A stretch of 64,000 nt of DNA from Methylotenera oryzisoli (GCA_945878695.1 CAMDXI010000004.1:1-64000), one strand, 5' to 3'. Positions 28,926-39,008 are shown, counted from the first letter of the stretch. The notes: generated by a model not told the origin, from the letters alone. Made by a program: numbers and translations.

Positions 28926-29008
28926 TTTCACCCGCTTTATGCGGAGCAGCTGCCATAAGAACAGCGTTAGCCCGCCCTGCTGAACATTGATTTTAAACTA
29001 CAGACACT

Positions 29009-30292
29009 ATGACCACAAACCACACACCACATAACGACAGCCTACTGCGCTTCATGACCTGCGGCTCGGTAGACGACGGCAAAAGTACGCTAATCGGCCG
29101 CTTGCTATTCGACAGCAAAACCATCTTAGCCGATACCTTGACGCAGATGTCACGCACCTCGGAAAAGCGTGGCTTAAGCGCCGTGGATTTATCGCTACTA
29201 ACCGACGGCCTGCAAGCCGAACGTGAACAAGGCATTACCATAGACGTGGCTTACCGCTATTTTTCAACCGGCACACGCAAATACATCATTGCCGATGCCC
29301 CCGGTCACGAGCAATACACACGCAACATGGTGACCGCCGCTTCCACCGCCAATCTGGCCATCATATTGATAGACGCACGCCGTGGCGTACTCACGCAAAC
29401 CCGTCGCCACAGTTATTTGGCGCATTTGGTCGGTATCCAACACATCGTCGTGGCAGTAAATAAGATGGATTTGGTTAATTACGACCAAGCCAGCTACGAC
29501 AAAATCTGCGCCGACTACTTGGCTTTTGCCAAAGAGATCGGTCTAGCTCAGGCCCGTGACATACGTTTTATTCCTATGTCAGCCTTGGCTGGTGACATGT
29601 TGGTAGACCGTTTGCATAACATGGACTGGTATCAAGGTGAAACCTTGTTGGAAATATTGGAAAAAGCACCGGCTGCGCACACCGAAAGCCAAGAAGCCTT
29701 CCGTTTTCCAGTGCAATTTGTTTGCCGGCCACACGCCAGTGCCGATGCCGAATTGCATGACTACCGCGGCTTTATGGGCCGCATCGAATCCGGTGAGATT
29801 GCCGTGGGCGATGCCGTAACGGTTCTACCGAATGGCTACCAATCTAAGGTCAAAGCCATCCAATTGGGCGAAGCCAATTTAAATTCAGCTAAAACTGAGC
29901 AAAGCGTCACCCTGTTATTAGAGGACGAAATCGACACTTCACGCGGCGACATGATAGTTAAAAGCAGCGAGGCAAAGGAAGCGGTCAAGCAAATCGACGC
30001 CTTTGTCTGCTGGCTGTCGGAAACGCCGCTATCAACAGCTCGCACCTATATCATTCGCCACACCACGCGCGAATCCAAGGCCAAGGTAAGCGCCATACAA
30101 TACAAAGTTGACGTCAACACCTTGGAACAGCAAGCCAGCAGCGATCTAAAAATGAACGACATCGCGCGCATCAGCTTTAAATTGGCCCAAGCGCTGATGG
30201 TCGACAGTTACAGCACTAACCGTGCTACCGGCGCTTTTATTGTGATCGATGAAAGCACGAATAACACCGTCGGCGCAGGCATGATTGTTTAA
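29009..30292 (+). CDS. cysN: Sulfate adenylyltransferase subunit 1 (GTPase)
   Basis: EF-Tu-like GTPase whose hydrolysis drives APS formation by CysD. The 427-residue protein has GSVDDGKSTLIGRLLFDSK (G1), DAPGHEQYTRNMVTAAS (G3) and NKMDLV (G4), then the two beta-barrel domains, ending near RATGAFIVIDESTNNTV. It is the stand-alone form; the CysC kinase domain fused in some bacteria is absent, consistent with the APS reductase route. Confidence 0.97.
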   Translation: MTTNHTPHNDSLLRFMTCGSVDDGKSTLIGRLLFDSKTILADTLTQMSRTSEKRGLSAVDLSLLTDGLQAEREQGITIDVAYRYFSTGTRKYIIADAPGHEQYTRNMVTAASTANLAIILIDARRGVLTQTRRHSYLAHLVGIQHIVVAVNKMDLVNYDQASYDKICADYLAFAKEIGLAQARDIRFIPMSALAGDMLVDRLHNMDWYQGETLLEILEKAPAAHTESQEAFRFPVQFVCRPHASADAELHDYRGFMGRIESGEIAVGDAVTVLPNGYQSKVKAIQLGEANLNSAKTEQSVTLLLEDEIDTSRGDMIVKSSEAKEAVKQIDAFVCWLSETPLSTARTYIIRHTTRESKAKVSAIQYKVDVNTLEQQASSDLKMNDIARISFKLAQALMVDSYSTNRATGAFIVIDESTNNTVGAGMIV

Positions 30293-30394
30293 ATTCAACT
30301 GCCTAGCCTAGCGCAAGCATTTATTGATTTAATTAACAGGCGATTTCTATTAAAATACGTTTTATAGCAAATTTAGCCCTTAAGGAATAAAAAC

Positions 30395-30718
30395 ATGACT
30401 TACGTCGTTACCGAAAATTGTATTCAATGCAAATTTACCGATTGCGTTGATGTTTGCCCGGTTGATTGCTTTGTGGAAGGCCCAAACTTCCTGGCCATCA
30501 ATCCAGACGAGTGCATAGATTGCACCCTGTGCGTGGCGGAATGCCCGGCTGAAGCCATCTTTGCCGAAGACGACGTGCCGGCTGATCAACAAGAGTTCAT
30601 TGCGCTGAACGCCCGTTTAGCGGCCCTTTGGCCAGTCATCACTTCACGCAAAGCTGCCTTGGACGATGCCGATGCCATGAACGGCGTGCCGGGCAAGCGT
30701 GATTTACTGATCGAATAG
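30395..30718 (+). CDS. fdxA: 7Fe ferredoxin FdxA
   Basis: A 107-residue low-potential electron carrier with one [3Fe-4S] and one [4Fe-4S] cluster. The two cysteine groups are [19 protein letters not shown] (residues 8-26) and [18 protein letters not shown] (39-56). The C-terminal extension is typical of the Azotobacter ferredoxin I type. AAGGA lies before the ATG. It has its own terminator and lies 102 bp after cysN. Known FdxA proteins serve general redox tasks; service to sulfite reductase is only a suggestion from the position. Confidence 0.94.
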   Translation: MTYVVTENCIQCKFTDCVDVCPVDCFVEGPNFLAINPDECIDCTLCVAECPAEAIFAEDDVPADQQEFIALNARLAALWPVITSRKAALDDADAMNGVPGKRDLLIE

Positions 30719-30736
30719 TGCAATAAGACTAAAGAC

Positions 30737-30759
30737 AAAGGAGGCTTAGGCCTCCTTTT
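30737..30759 (+). terminator. Terminator of fdxA
   Basis: AAAGGAGG and CCTCCTTTT form an 8-bp stem around CTTAGG, ending in a short T-run. It lies 18 bp after the fdxA stop and just before the YgjP-like gene. Confidence 0.8.
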
Positions 30760-30787
30760 GCATTTGACCGCGACCCAGCCACTACAC

Positions 30788-31306
30788 ATGACCACCCCAC
30801 TGCCTTTTCTGCAACATTACCCTAGCCAATTGCAGGAGAAAATTCGTCAGCTGCAGGCGCAAGACAAGCTGGCTGATTACCTTAACGAGCGCTACCCGAG
30901 TGCGCACAGCGTGCAAACCGACAAAGCCCTCTACCAATACAGCAATGACATTAGGCAAACCTTCCTACGCAATGCCCCAGCCCTAGATAAAGTCCATTAC
31001 GATAGCAAGTTGACCGTGGCTCACCATGCGCTAGGGCTGAATACCAGCATAGCCAGAGTGCAAGGCAGCAAACTCAAAACCAAGAAGGAAATTCGCATAG
31101 CCAGCTTTTTTAAAAGCAGCCCAGCGGATTTCTTGCGCATGATTGTTGTGCACGAATTGGCGCATTTGAAAGAACGCCAGCACGACAAAGCCTTCTACCA
31201 ACTTTGTTTGCACATGGAGCCCAGTTACCACCAACTGGAGTTTGATTGCCGGGTCTATTTGCTGTGGAAAAGCAGCAGCAAGCAAATAGATAAGGACGGT
31301 GCTTAA
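30788..31306 (+). CDS. YgjP-like (DUF45) zinc metallopeptidase-fold protein
   Basis: A 172-residue protein with the zinc site VHELAHLKERQHDKAFYQLC at about residue 118, the pattern HExxH plus a third histidine in H-D-K-x-F of the YgjP/WLM-like family. No signal peptide is present, so it is probably cytosolic. The substrate is unknown. The frame is open to 30758, but the ATG at 30788 avoids overlap with the fdxA terminator. The gene ends about 55 bp before the 4.5S RNA. Confidence 0.78.
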   Translation: MTTPLPFLQHYPSQLQEKIRQLQAQDKLADYLNERYPSAHSVQTDKALYQYSNDIRQTFLRNAPALDKVHYDSKLTVAHHALGLNTSIARVQGSKLKTKKEIRIASFFKSSPADFLRMIVVHELAHLKERQHDKAFYQLCLHMEPSYHQLEFDCRVYLLWKSSSKQIDKDGA

Positions 31307-31348
31307 AATATTCTATATTTGCACTGCAGACTAGCCATTAAAGTATTG

Positions 31349-31354
31349 TAAAAT
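31349..31354 (+). promoter_or_regulatory. Putative -10 box of the 4.5S RNA gene
   Basis: TAAAAT lies about 7 bases before the predicted RNA 5' end, the right distance for a -10. I see no good -35, so confidence is limited. Confidence 0.4.
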
Positions 31355-31360
31355 GCCTAC

Positions 31361-31458
31361 TTGGCGGGCCTCCCCGCATTGTGAAGTAGCCAATCTGGTC
31401 AGGTGCGGAAGCAAGCAGCCACAACTACTGAGCAAGTGCCGGGGGCAAGGCTCGCCTC
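31361..31458 (+). ncRNA. ffs: 4.5S RNA of the signal recognition particle
   Basis: RNA scaffold of SRP, which binds Ffh and sends membrane proteins to the translocon. The conserved domain IV hairpin is clear: GGTCAGGTGCGGAAGCAAGCAG at 31398-31419, with the GGAA tetraloop and the asymmetric loop. The outer arms pair GGCGGGCC (31363-31370) with GGCTCGCC (31449-31456). The length of about 98 bases fits the short bacterial type. As in many proteobacteria, it lies just upstream of dnaX. Confidence 0.93.
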
Positions 31459-31573
31459 TCCTTATTGAGGCAAGCAGGGCATAGCTCAAGGCTTGCCTAA
31501 TAGTTAGATTAAGGTGCTAGCGCGGGTAAACAATTCGATTAAATTAGCCAATGAAAGCAGACGCATTAATCTC

Positions 31574-33355
31574 ATGAGCTACCAAGTACTGGCCCGTAAA
31601 TGGCGCCCTAAATCATTCGAAACCCTGGTTGGACAAGACCATGTGGTGCGGGCCTTAAGCAACGCCTTGGACCAGCAGCGTCTGCATCATGCCTACCTGT
31701 TCACCGGCACCCGTGGCGTAGGCAAAACCACCCTAGCCCGTATCCTAGCCAAATCACTGAACTGCGAAACCGGCATCAGCGCTAAGCCATGCGGCGTGTG
31801 CAGTGCCTGCACGGAAATAGACCGCGGATGCTTTGTTGATTTAATCGAGGTGGATGCCGCCAGCAACACGCAAGTCGACGCCATGCGCGACCTGCTGGAC
31901 AATGCCCAATACGCACCGAGTGCCGGGCGCTTTAAAGTCTACATCATCGATGAAGTGCACATGCTGTCCAAAAGCGCCTTCAATGCCATGCTTAAGACGT
32001 TAGAAGAACCACCCGCACACGTTAAATTCATCCTGGCCACCACCGACCCCCAAAAAGTACCGGTCACGGTCTTGTCGCGTTGCCTGCAATTCAATCTAAG
32101 GCAAATGGCCGGCACCTCGATTATTGATCACCTGCAAAACATATTGACCCAAGAGGCCATCCCTTATCAGGCCAGCGCCTTGCACTTAATTGCCCGTGCG
32201 GCCGATGGCAGCATGCGTGACGCTCTATCTTTAACCGACCAAGCGATTGCTTACGGCGGCCAAAGCGTCAATGAAGCAGAAGTGCGCGACATGCTGGGTG
32301 CAATTGATCAAAGCTATTTATACCAACTGATTAACGCTTTATTGGCAGAAGACGGCCCGGCTTTAATTGCTCAAGCAAAAGCCATGGAACAGCGCAGCCT
32401 ATCGTTTGAAAGCGCTTTAAACGATCTGGCGCAATTGCTGCACCAAATAGCCGTGGCACAAACGGTGCCAGACAGCGTCGCCCACGACTTACCCGAACGT
32501 GCTGTCTTGCTGGATTTTGCGCAAAGAATACCAGCGGCCAGCTTGCAGTTGTATTACCAAATTGCCCTACTGGGCAGACGTGACATAGGCTTAGCACCCG
32601 ACGAATTGGCTGGTTTTAGCATGAGCTTGCTGCGCATGCTGGCGTTCAGCCCTAAAGACCAAGGGCTAAACATCGCCAACCCGCCGACGCTTAAGCCACA
32701 AGCGACTACTCCAGCACCGGTTACAGCCTCAGTTGCAACCGTAGCGTCCGATACCGCCACGGCAACAACCCTTGCGGCAAATGAGACCAGCAAGCCCCAA
32801 GTGCCTCATGTGGAAAGTCCGCAAGCGTCCCACGAGGAAAGTCAGCAAGCGCCTAGCAGCGATGAAATGCCTTTTGAAGATGCAATGCCTAGCGAACCCA
32901 TTCCTATGGCAGAGGCCGCTAACGCAGATGCCGAATACAGCCATAATGAGCCCATGACTAGCGATGCTGGCTTGAACCGGCAATTTAATGGCGATTGGCG
33001 CAACTTGGTGGACAATCTAAAACTGGGTTTAGCGCGCGCCTTATCGCAGCACTGCGAACTGATTAGCTACGATGAAAACAGCATCAGCTTAAGCGTACCG
33101 GAAATGCAAAAACACTTATTGCTGCCTAATTATCAAGAAAAACTCAGCACCGCCATTAACCAGTATTTTGATAAGAAAATCAAACTGTACTTTAGTGTGG
33201 GTGGCACTGGCAACACGCCCGCCCAGCAAATTAGCCAAGAGAAAGCGCAGGCCCAAAGCACGGCTGAAACCGGCATAGAACAAGACGGTTTTGTGCAAGC
33301 CTTGATTAACGATTTTGGTGCACAAATCATCCCCAACAGCATTAAACCGATTTAA
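31574..33355 (+). CDS. dnaX: DNA polymerase III subunits gamma and tau
   Basis: Clamp-loader ATPase of the replicase. The 593-residue protein starts MSYQVLARKWRPKSFETLVG and has the P-loop GTRGVGKTT, the four-cysteine zinc module (C-ETGISAKP-CGVCSAC), IIDEVHMLSKSAFNAMLKTLEEPP and the SRC arginine finger (VLSRCLQF). After about residue 360 come an acidic, proline-rich linker and the tau-specific C-terminal domain that contacts the polymerase. The in-frame ATG at 31514 would add 20 unconserved residues. I see no A-rich slippery heptamer like that of E. coli, so a separate gamma form is not predicted. Confidence 0.96.
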   Translation: MSYQVLARKWRPKSFETLVGQDHVVRALSNALDQQRLHHAYLFTGTRGVGKTTLARILAKSLNCETGISAKPCGVCSACTEIDRGCFVDLIEVDAASNTQVDAMRDLLDNAQYAPSAGRFKVYIIDEVHMLSKSAFNAMLKTLEEPPAHVKFILATTDPQKVPVTVLSRCLQFNLRQMAGTSIIDHLQNILTQEAIPYQASALHLIARAADGSMRDALSLTDQAIAYGGQSVNEAEVRDMLGAIDQSYLYQLINALLAEDGPALIAQAKAMEQRSLSFESALNDLAQLLHQIAVAQTVPDSVAHDLPERAVLLDFAQRIPAASLQLYYQIALLGRRDIGLAPDELAGFSMSLLRMLAFSPKDQGLNIANPPTLKPQATTPAPVTASVATVASDTATATTLAANETSKPQVPHVESPQASHEESQQAPSSDEMPFEDAMPSEPIPMAEAANADAEYSHNEPMTSDAGLNRQFNGDWRNLVDNLKLGLARALSQHCELISYDENSISLSVPEMQKHLLLPNYQEKLSTAINQYFDKKIKLYFSVGGTGNTPAQQISQEKAQAQSTAETGIEQDGFVQALINDFGAQIIPNSIKPI

Positions 33356-33383
33356 TTAAACCTTTAATTTCAGGAGCAGCACT

Positions 33384-33692
33384 ATGATGAAAGGCGGCAT
33401 GGCCAATATGATGAAACAGGCCCAGCAGATGCAAGCAAACATGCAAAAAGCCCAAGCGGAATTGGCTAATATAGACGTGGAAGGCATCGCCAGCAACGGC
33501 TTGGTCAAAGTCACCATGGCTTGCAACAACGTGGTCAAACGCGTCGCCATAGACGACAGCGTCATGGACGACAAGGAAACCTTAGAAGACTTACTGGTCA
33601 TTGCATTAAAAGATGCCACCGCTAAAGCCGAAGCCACCTCCTCCGCGCGCATGGCTAACTACATGCCAGCCGGCATGAAAATGCCTTTCTAA
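33384..33692 (+). CDS. ybaB: YbaB/EbfC nucleoid-associated protein
   Basis: A 102-residue DNA-binding dimer, usually encoded between dnaX and recR. It shows MKQAQQMQANMQKAQAELA, then the beta strands IEGIASNGLVKVTM-like and ALKDATAKAE towards the end. AGGA eight bases before the first ATG supports this start; the next codon is also ATG. It binds DNA broadly and helps shape the nucleoid in studied bacteria. Confidence 0.95.
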   Translation: MMKGGMANMMKQAQQMQANMQKAQAELANIDVEGIASNGLVKVTMACNNVVKRVAIDDSVMDDKETLEDLLVIALKDATAKAEATSSARMANYMPAGMKMPF

Positions 33693-33713
33693 GATTAAGC
33701 CTCTCAGCGCTTA

Positions 33714-34313
33714 ATGAAAAATCCACCGGCCTTAGAACAATTAATCGATAGCCTGCGCTGCCTTCCCGGTGTCGGGCCTAAATCCGCGCAGCGCATGGCT
33801 TATTACTTATTGCAACGCGATAGAAAAGGTGCCAGCGGCTTGGCCACGGCTTTGGATCAGGCCTTGCAGGTGGTAGACCATTGCCAACTCTGCAATACTT
33901 TTAGTGAGCAAGCCATTTGCCCACTGTGCGCTTCAGAGCAACGGGATAGCGATTTACTCTGCGTGGTAGAGATGCCGACTGACTTACTCATGCTGGAAAA
34001 CACCCGCGCCTACACTGGCATGTATTTTGTTTTGATGGGCCGCCTGTCACCGCTAGACGGCGTGGGGCCTAAAGAAATCCATTTGGACAAATTGCTAAAA
34101 CGGGCACAAGACGGCTTGGTGCAAGAAGTGATATTGGCCACCAACTACACGGTTGAGGGCGACGCCACCGCGCATTACATCAGTGAACTGCTCAAAGCGC
34201 GCGGCATTAAAACCAGCCGCATCGCGCGTGGCATGCCCATGGGCGGGGAAATTGAATACGTGGACAGCGGCACCCTCGCCCAAGCCATGATGGAAAGGCG
34301 AAGCATTGCTTAG
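33714..34313 (+). CDS. recR: Recombination mediator RecR
   Basis: Works with RecF and RecO to load RecA on gapped DNA. The 199-residue protein has the N-terminal helix-hairpin-helix ([20 protein letters not shown]), the zinc finger [16 protein letters not shown] at about residues 57-72 and the Toprim domain ([20 protein letters not shown] with [13 protein letters not shown]). The standard length and the dnaX-ybaB-recR order confirm it. It converges on gph with only 7 bp between. Confidence 0.97.
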   Translation: MKNPPALEQLIDSLRCLPGVGPKSAQRMAYYLLQRDRKGASGLATALDQALQVVDHCQLCNTFSEQAICPLCASEQRDSDLLCVVEMPTDLLMLENTRAYTGMYFVLMGRLSPLDGVGPKEIHLDKLLKRAQDGLVQEVILATNYTVEGDATAHYISELLKARGIKTSRIARGMPMGGEIEYVDSGTLAQAMMERRSIA

Positions 34314-34320
34314 CTTGCGG

Positions 34321-34992
34321 TCAATCGCAACAGCTTAAATTTTCTAGCAAGGCGGTCGGCGTTTCAATTAAAGCATCGGCACCCCACTCACGCGGCCTGT
34401 CGGTCTCGGCCAAATAGCCAAACAAGGCCACCACCGTTTTCATGCCCGCCGCTCGACCGGCTTGCACATCGCGTTCTGCGTCACCCACATAAATGCATTG
34501 TTCCGCTTGGCATTGCATTTGCGCGCATGCCATGAGCAAGGTATCGGGCGCGGGCTTAGGTTGCGGCGCATCGTCACCACAAAGCAAACAGGCCGCCCGT
34601 TCGAACAAGTTGCTGTCACCCAACTTCACCGCCTTGGTTAAATTCACCGAGAATCGCCTGGGCTTATTGGTCACGATGCCCCATTTAATGCCCTTGCTGT
34701 CTAAGGCGGCCAATAAGGCAGCAATACCCGGTAAAAATAGCGGATGTTGGGTATACACCGATTCATACAAATCCAGGTATTCCAAACGCATGGCTTCAAA
34801 TTGGCTGTCGTCCGGATAGATAGCAAAACCCAATTCCAATAAACCGCGTGTGCCGTGCGAGGCCACCGGCCATATCTGCGCGTGCGGCAAGGGCGATTTC
34901 CCATGCCGAGTTAACTGCATATTGAGCGCCAAGCCTAAATCGTGCGCGGTATCGACCAAGGTGCCGTCTAGGTCAAATAAGACCACACTCAT
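34321..34992 (-). CDS. gph: HAD-family phosphoglycolate phosphatase
   Basis: Removes phosphate from 2-phosphoglycolate formed by DNA end repair or oxygenase reactions. The 223-residue HAD hydrolase has motif [15 protein letters not shown], motif II VTNKP, and motif III/IV around PKPAPDTLL and [17 protein letters not shown]. Its ATG overlaps the ubiG stop (ATGA), a common arrangement in Betaproteobacteria. Other phosphate esters are possible substrates. Confidence 0.9.
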   Translation of the reverse strand: MSVVLFDLDGTLVDTAHDLGLALNMQLTRHGKSPLPHAQIWPVASHGTRGLLELGFAIYPDDSQFEAMRLEYLDLYESVYTQHPLFLPGIAALLAALDSKGIKWGIVTNKPRRFSVNLTKAVKLGDSNLFERAACLLCGDDAPQPKPAPDTLLMACAQMQCQAEQCIYVGDAERDVQAGRAAGMKTVVALFGYLAETDRPREWGADALIETPTALLENLSCCD

Positions 34993-35726
34993 GCCGGCAA
35001 CACCGTATGCATCAAGTAATTGACTGCCACATCGTCACTCAAGCGGTAAGTTTGTTTAAATGGGTGATAGCTCATGCCACGCAAACTCATGACATCCAGT
35101 TTGGCATGACGCGCCCAACTGGATAACTCAGACGGCTTAATAAATTTGGCGTAATCGTGCGTGCCTTTGGCCAACAAGTTAAGCAGGTATTCCGCGCCAA
35201 CCACGGCCAACAAGTAAGCTTTTGGATTGCGGTTGATGGTGGAAAAGAACACCGAGCCATTGGGTTTAACCAATTTAGCGCAGGCCGCCACGATGGCCGC
35301 CGGGTCTGGTACGTGCTCCAGCATCTCCATGCAAGTCACCACATCAAAACTGGCTGGCTCCAGCGCGGCTAACTGCTCGGCCGAGATGCACTGATAATCC
35401 ACATCCGCGCCGCTTTCTAACTGATGCAATTTAGCCACGTTCAGCGCTTTTTCACCCAGATCAATGCCGGTGACTTTCGCCCCTTTAAAATGCATGGATT
35501 CGGATAAGATGCCGCCGCCGCAACCGACATCCAGCACCCGCTTGCCTTTCAAGTTCACCAAATCGTTTATCCAATTTAAACGCAGTGGATTGATTTCGTG
35601 CAAAGGCTTAAATTCGCTGTTTACATCCCACCATTTGTGCGCGAGTTCAGCAAACTTTTGCAACTCGGCCTGATCGGCATTCAAGCTTACTTCGGCTGTT
35701 TGACTTGCTGTATCTTTACTTGCCAT
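34989..35726 (-). CDS. ubiG: Ubiquinone biosynthesis O-methyltransferase
   Basis: Carries out both O-methylations of the ubiquinone ring using S-adenosylmethionine. The protein (245 residues from the chosen start) has [20 protein letters not shown], the SAM site [15 protein letters not shown], and [16 protein letters not shown]. The frame is open to 35783, but the ATG at 35726 matches the family N-terminus. It overlaps the end of mtaD by 40 bp, which implies coupling. SAH made by UbiG is a substrate type for the mtaD product. Confidence 0.95.
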   Translation of the reverse strand: MASKDTASQTAEVSLNADQAELQKFAELAHKWWDVNSEFKPLHEINPLRLNWINDLVNLKGKRVLDVGCGGGILSESMHFKGAKVTGIDLGEKALNVAKLHQLESGADVDYQCISAEQLAALEPASFDVVTCMEMLEHVPDPAAIVAACAKLVKPNGSVFFSTINRNPKAYLLAVVGAEYLLNLLAKGTHDYAKFIKPSELSSWARHAKLDVMSLRGMSYHPFKQTYRLSDDVAVNYLMHTVLPA

Positions 35727-37045
35727 GTGTTCACTATGTCCTTTAATTCCTGAGGCTCTATATTGGCATACACGCCATTGCAATAACGCAATTCGCCGGC
35801 CACCCAGGTGTGGCTAACTTGTTCCCTACCGCAGCAATAAACCAAATGCGAGATGGGATCGTAATAAGGTGCCAGCAATACTTCATCCAAGCGCACGGCC
35901 GTTAAATCGGCGTACTTGCCGACTTCTATCGAGCCTATTTTTTCGTCTAAGCCTATGGCTTTTGCCCCGTTAATGGTGGCCATGGCCAAGGCCTGCATAG
36001 CCGGCAAGGCACTGGCATCAGCGCTTAAGCCTTTGGCTAATAAGGCAGCCAAACGCATTTCGCTGAATATGTCCAAACGGTTATTGCTGGCGGCGCCGTC
36101 TGTGCCCAAGGCCACGTTCACACCTTTAGCCAACAAATCCACCACCGGCGCCATGCCGCTGGCCAGCTTTAAATTCGAGCTGGGGCAATGCACAATATGG
36201 CAACCGTATGCGGCCAACATATCCATCTCGTAATCCAATAAATGCACGCCGTGCGCGGCCAACAAATCCGGTCCGAGCAAGCCCAATTTGGCTAACCTGG
36301 CTAAGGGGCGCATGCCGTATTGGCTTTCGCTACGGCTGATCTCCTCCAAGGTTTCATGCAGGTGAGTGTGCAAGCCTAGCGCCAATTGCTCGGCATAGGT
36401 AATGACTTTTTCTAAGCTGCGATCGGACACCGTATAAGGTGCATGCGGTGCAATCGACGAACTGATCAATGGGTGATTGCGCCAAGAGTCGTGGGCATCA
36501 AAGCCTTTTTGCAAATAATCGTCGGCATCACTGGCGTAGGCCGACGGAAAATCCAATACCAACAGCCCCAGATTAGCTCGCATACCGGCTTGACTGGCCG
36601 CCGCCGCCGTGGCTTGCGGAAAGAAATACATGTCGTTAAAACAAGTGATGCCGCCACTAAGCATTTCGGCACAGGCCAACAAACTGCCGTCTTGCACGAA
36701 TTGCGGTGAGACCAAAGCTTGTTCGGCTGGCCAGATGCGTTGCTCTAGCCAGGTCATTAAAGGCAAGTCGTCGGCCATGCCGCGCATCAAGCTCATGGCG
36801 GCATGCGTGTGCGCATTAATTAAACCGGGCAACAACACTTGCTCGCCCAAACCGATCAGTTCGGTAGCGTGGAAAACCCGTTTGGCAGCGTCACTTGGCA
36901 GCACGGCCACTATCAGCCCCTCATGCACCACCACCGCGTGATCTTCCAGTACGGCAAAATCGGCTGCCATGGTCGCAATCCAGCGGGCTTCAATAATGAG
37001 ATCAACGTCAGCGACTGCAGGGGTTAAGTGTTTGCTATTAGCCAT
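35687..37045 (-). CDS. mtaD: 5-methylthioadenosine/S-adenosylhomocysteine deaminase-like amidohydrolase
   Basis: A 452-residue zinc amidohydrolase of the MtaD/TrzA type, which deaminates methylthioadenosine or S-adenosylhomocysteine to inosine analogues. Metal ligands are visible in [15 protein letters not shown], later [19 protein letters not shown] and [10 protein letters not shown]. It lies upstream of ubiG and overlaps it, so it may recycle SAH made by the methyltransferase. Related enzymes act on guanine or triazines, so the exact substrate is an inference. Confidence 0.85.
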   Translation of the reverse strand: MANSKHLTPAVADVDLIIEARWIATMAADFAVLEDHAVVVHEGLIVAVLPSDAAKRVFHATELIGLGEQVLLPGLINAHTHAAMSLMRGMADDLPLMTWLEQRIWPAEQALVSPQFVQDGSLLACAEMLSGGITCFNDMYFFPQATAAAASQAGMRANLGLLVLDFPSAYASDADDYLQKGFDAHDSWRNHPLISSSIAPHAPYTVSDRSLEKVITYAEQLALGLHTHLHETLEEISRSESQYGMRPLARLAKLGLLGPDLLAAHGVHLLDYEMDMLAAYGCHIVHCPSSNLKLASGMAPVVDLLAKGVNVALGTDGAASNNRLDIFSEMRLAALLAKGLSADASALPAMQALAMATINGAKAIGLDEKIGSIEVGKYADLTAVRLDEVLLAPYYDPISHLVYCCGREQVSHTWVAGELRYCNGVYANIEPQELKDIVNTWQVKIQQVKQPK

Positions 37046-37063
37046 AGCACTTATTCTACCAAT

Positions 37064-37087
37064 AAAAAAGCCCCGTCATGACGGGGC
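37064..37087 (-). terminator. Terminator of ompA
   Basis: The perfect 18-bp palindrome GCCCCGTCATGACGGGGC (37070-37087) is followed on the minus strand by TTTTTT. It stops ompA transcription just before the mtaD start at 37045. Confidence 0.9.
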
Positions 37088-37113
37088 CTATACTTAAACA
37101 GTGCAAATTTAGC

Positions 37114-38208
37114 TTAGCGGCAAGGCATTTCGCGTTGTTTTTCGGCGGAAATGACCACGCGGCGGTTAGGCTGCAAGCACTCGATGAGTTTCTTGTTGGG
37201 TTTCTCGCCCTTGCATGCTACCACCGGTTCAGATTCGCCCTTGCCAGAAGCCTGCAACCGTTTAGCCGACACACCTTGTGTCATTAAATAGGCTTTTACT
37301 TGATTGGCGCGACGCTCAGACAATTTTTGATTGTAGCTTTCACTGCCCAACCTATCGGTATGACCGGTTACCAACACCAACTCGACATCGGCATTGGCTT
37401 TAATTTTGCTAGCCACTTCATCCAAGGTCGGCTTGGAACTGTCTTGCAATTTATCCTGATCAAAGGCAAACAACTTTTCAGCCAATATGGTCACGGTTTC
37501 AAAGCTGGGCTTGCAAGCTGGTAATGCAGCAGCAACAGGCGCATCTGGCGCATCTGGCGTAGCAGCAGCTTGCACTGGCGCGGCGGCCGGTGCCGATTCG
37601 GCTACTGGCATGGCGGTTGGTGCAGAAAAGCGGAATACCCCCCCTAAATTAAGCAAGGTGTTGCCCACGGTGCCGCTTGAATCAAACACACCCGTTGATT
37701 TAGCCGTTGAACGCGTCCATTGTTGACGCACATCGGCTTGCACACCAAAGCTGTCGTTGAATAAATACTGGGCACCCAAGCCTATGTTGGCTAACCATGA
37801 GGTTTTGCTTTTATCTTGCACAGCTGGGGTCGTGGAATAATCCAGCTTGTTATTCGCCACACCCAAACCGGTTAGCAAGAAAGGACGGAAACTATCACGA
37901 CCCAACATATAGAGCGCATCCATGCCCAAGCTGGTTTGTTTGTAACGGCCACTACCAGAGGCCAACTCGTCGTTAGCTCGCGCGTAACTGAGGCCAGACT
38001 GTATGTCCCAATGCGGACTGAGCTCCTTGCCCAAGCGTATGGACGCACCGCCGCCATTTTTGGCAGCCAAATCTTTATCGGCATCCATTAAGCTCACACC
38101 CGGCACGGCATACCATGCACCGCTGTAAGCTTCTTCTGCGCTGGCATGGCTAGCCAACAAAGCCAATACTGAAAGCATTGCTGCTATAAGTTGACGATTG
38201 TTTTTCAT
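37114..38208 (-). CDS. ompA: OmpA-family outer membrane protein
   Basis: A 364-residue porin-like protein. A signal peptide (MKNNRQLIAAMLSVLALLASHASA) is followed by an eight-stranded beta-barrel domain of about 170 residues, a proline/alanine-rich linker and a C-terminal OmpA peptidoglycan-binding domain (LVTGHTDRLGSESYNQKLSERRANQVKAYL, then QPNRRVVI). The usual PG-binding Asp and Arg are visible. AAGGAG lies seven bases before the ATG. It has its own terminator and so is probably a strong single-gene unit. Confidence 0.94.
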   Translation of the reverse strand: MKNNRQLIAAMLSVLALLASHASAEEAYSGAWYAVPGVSLMDADKDLAAKNGGGASIRLGKELSPHWDIQSGLSYARANDELASGSGRYKQTSLGMDALYMLGRDSFRPFLLTGLGVANNKLDYSTTPAVQDKSKTSWLANIGLGAQYLFNDSFGVQADVRQQWTRSTAKSTGVFDSSGTVGNTLLNLGGVFRFSAPTAMPVAESAPAAAPVQAAATPDAPDAPVAAALPACKPSFETVTILAEKLFAFDQDKLQDSSKPTLDEVASKIKANADVELVLVTGHTDRLGSESYNQKLSERRANQVKAYLMTQGVSAKRLQASGKGESEPVVACKGEKPNKKLIECLQPNRRVVISAEKQREMPCR

Positions 38209-38291
38209 GATTTACTCCTTAGCTGAAAACGACAGGCCAACAAGCCGCCTAAGCTTTCAACTGCACTATATAGCGCCATATTAACAAAATT

Positions 38292-39008
38292 TCATAGCAT
38301 CTTACGAATTACTTTGATCTTCTCAACATCCAGAGTGGATTGGCGTTGATTAGCGACGCACACCCCACCTCTAAAACCGATGTAGTGTGGCTGCAAGTTT
38401 TTCGCCGCCACCAGGTGGCTATCCCTTAATGAGCCAGCCAAACCCAATAGCAATCCTTGTGCTGCAACCTGCTTGGCAAATTCCCTGGCTTGTTCGGCAC
38501 TGTAGTGGTCAAACAGGCTCAGGCCGTTTTTAATTTGCGTGTCCAGCATCACGCCCAGAAAACCGGCTTGCTTGATGTCGGCAAGCAAACTATCTGGGTA
38601 GGCCGTTTCCGCAAACAGCACCGCAATCAGTTGGTGGCCAGCCTGCGTATAGGGCAGCAGCGCTTGCAGGCAGGCTTGATAATCTTCGCTGGCAAAAAAG
38701 CCAATTTTAATGATGGCCACACCGGTGGTGATGACTTGATCCAGTTGCGGCAGCCACTGCTCAGCTTGCATGGGTAAATCGCCCAAGGTCGCGCTGGTCA
38801 AGCTTTTACGGGCCATGGGCTGCTGGTTTAGGTAGGCGACGATGCTGCGGATGTCCGCCAGCGGCAATGCACCCAGGGCGCCGGCATGCGGATTTTTCAG
38901 GTCTATGATATCGGCGCCCAGCTCTTGCGCCATTTTCGCCTCATCCAGCGTGCAAACGCTGATCAACAATTGCGGGCTAACTCGCGTGCCCAGCAGAGCG
39001 GCATTCAT
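38292..39008 (-). CDS. mfnB: (5-formylfuran-3-yl)methyl phosphate synthase-like protein (DUF556, MfnB type)
   Basis: A 238-residue TIM-barrel protein of the DUF556/MfnB family. The archaeal enzyme makes the furan precursor of methanofuran from two glyceraldehyde-3-phosphates; in methylotrophic bacteria the family goes with methylofuran, cofactor of formyltransferase/hydrolase complex. The pattern ADIIDLKNPHAGALGALP has the lysine at residue 38 expected in the active site, and a second lysine lies in the IIKIGFF strand. It overlaps the DUF447 gene by 4 bp and closes the cofactor gene run. The exact product in this organism is inferred. Confidence 0.85.
   Translation of the reverse strand: MNAALLGTRVSPQLLISVCTLDEAKMAQELGADIIDLKNPHAGALGALPLADIRSIVAYLNQQPMARKSLTSATLGDLPMQAEQWLPQLDQVITTGVAIIKIGFFASEDYQACLQALLPYTQAGHQLIAVLFAETAYPDSLLADIKQAGFLGVMLDTQIKNGLSLFDHYSAEQAREFAKQVAAQGLLLGLAGSLRDSHLVAAKNLQPHYIGFRGGVCVANQRQSTLDVEKIKVIRKML

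Noticed and set aside
32600-32950. Possible programmed frameshift in dnaX giving a separate gamma protein.
   Set aside because: I found no A-rich slippery heptamer with a following stem like that of E. coli in the expected region.
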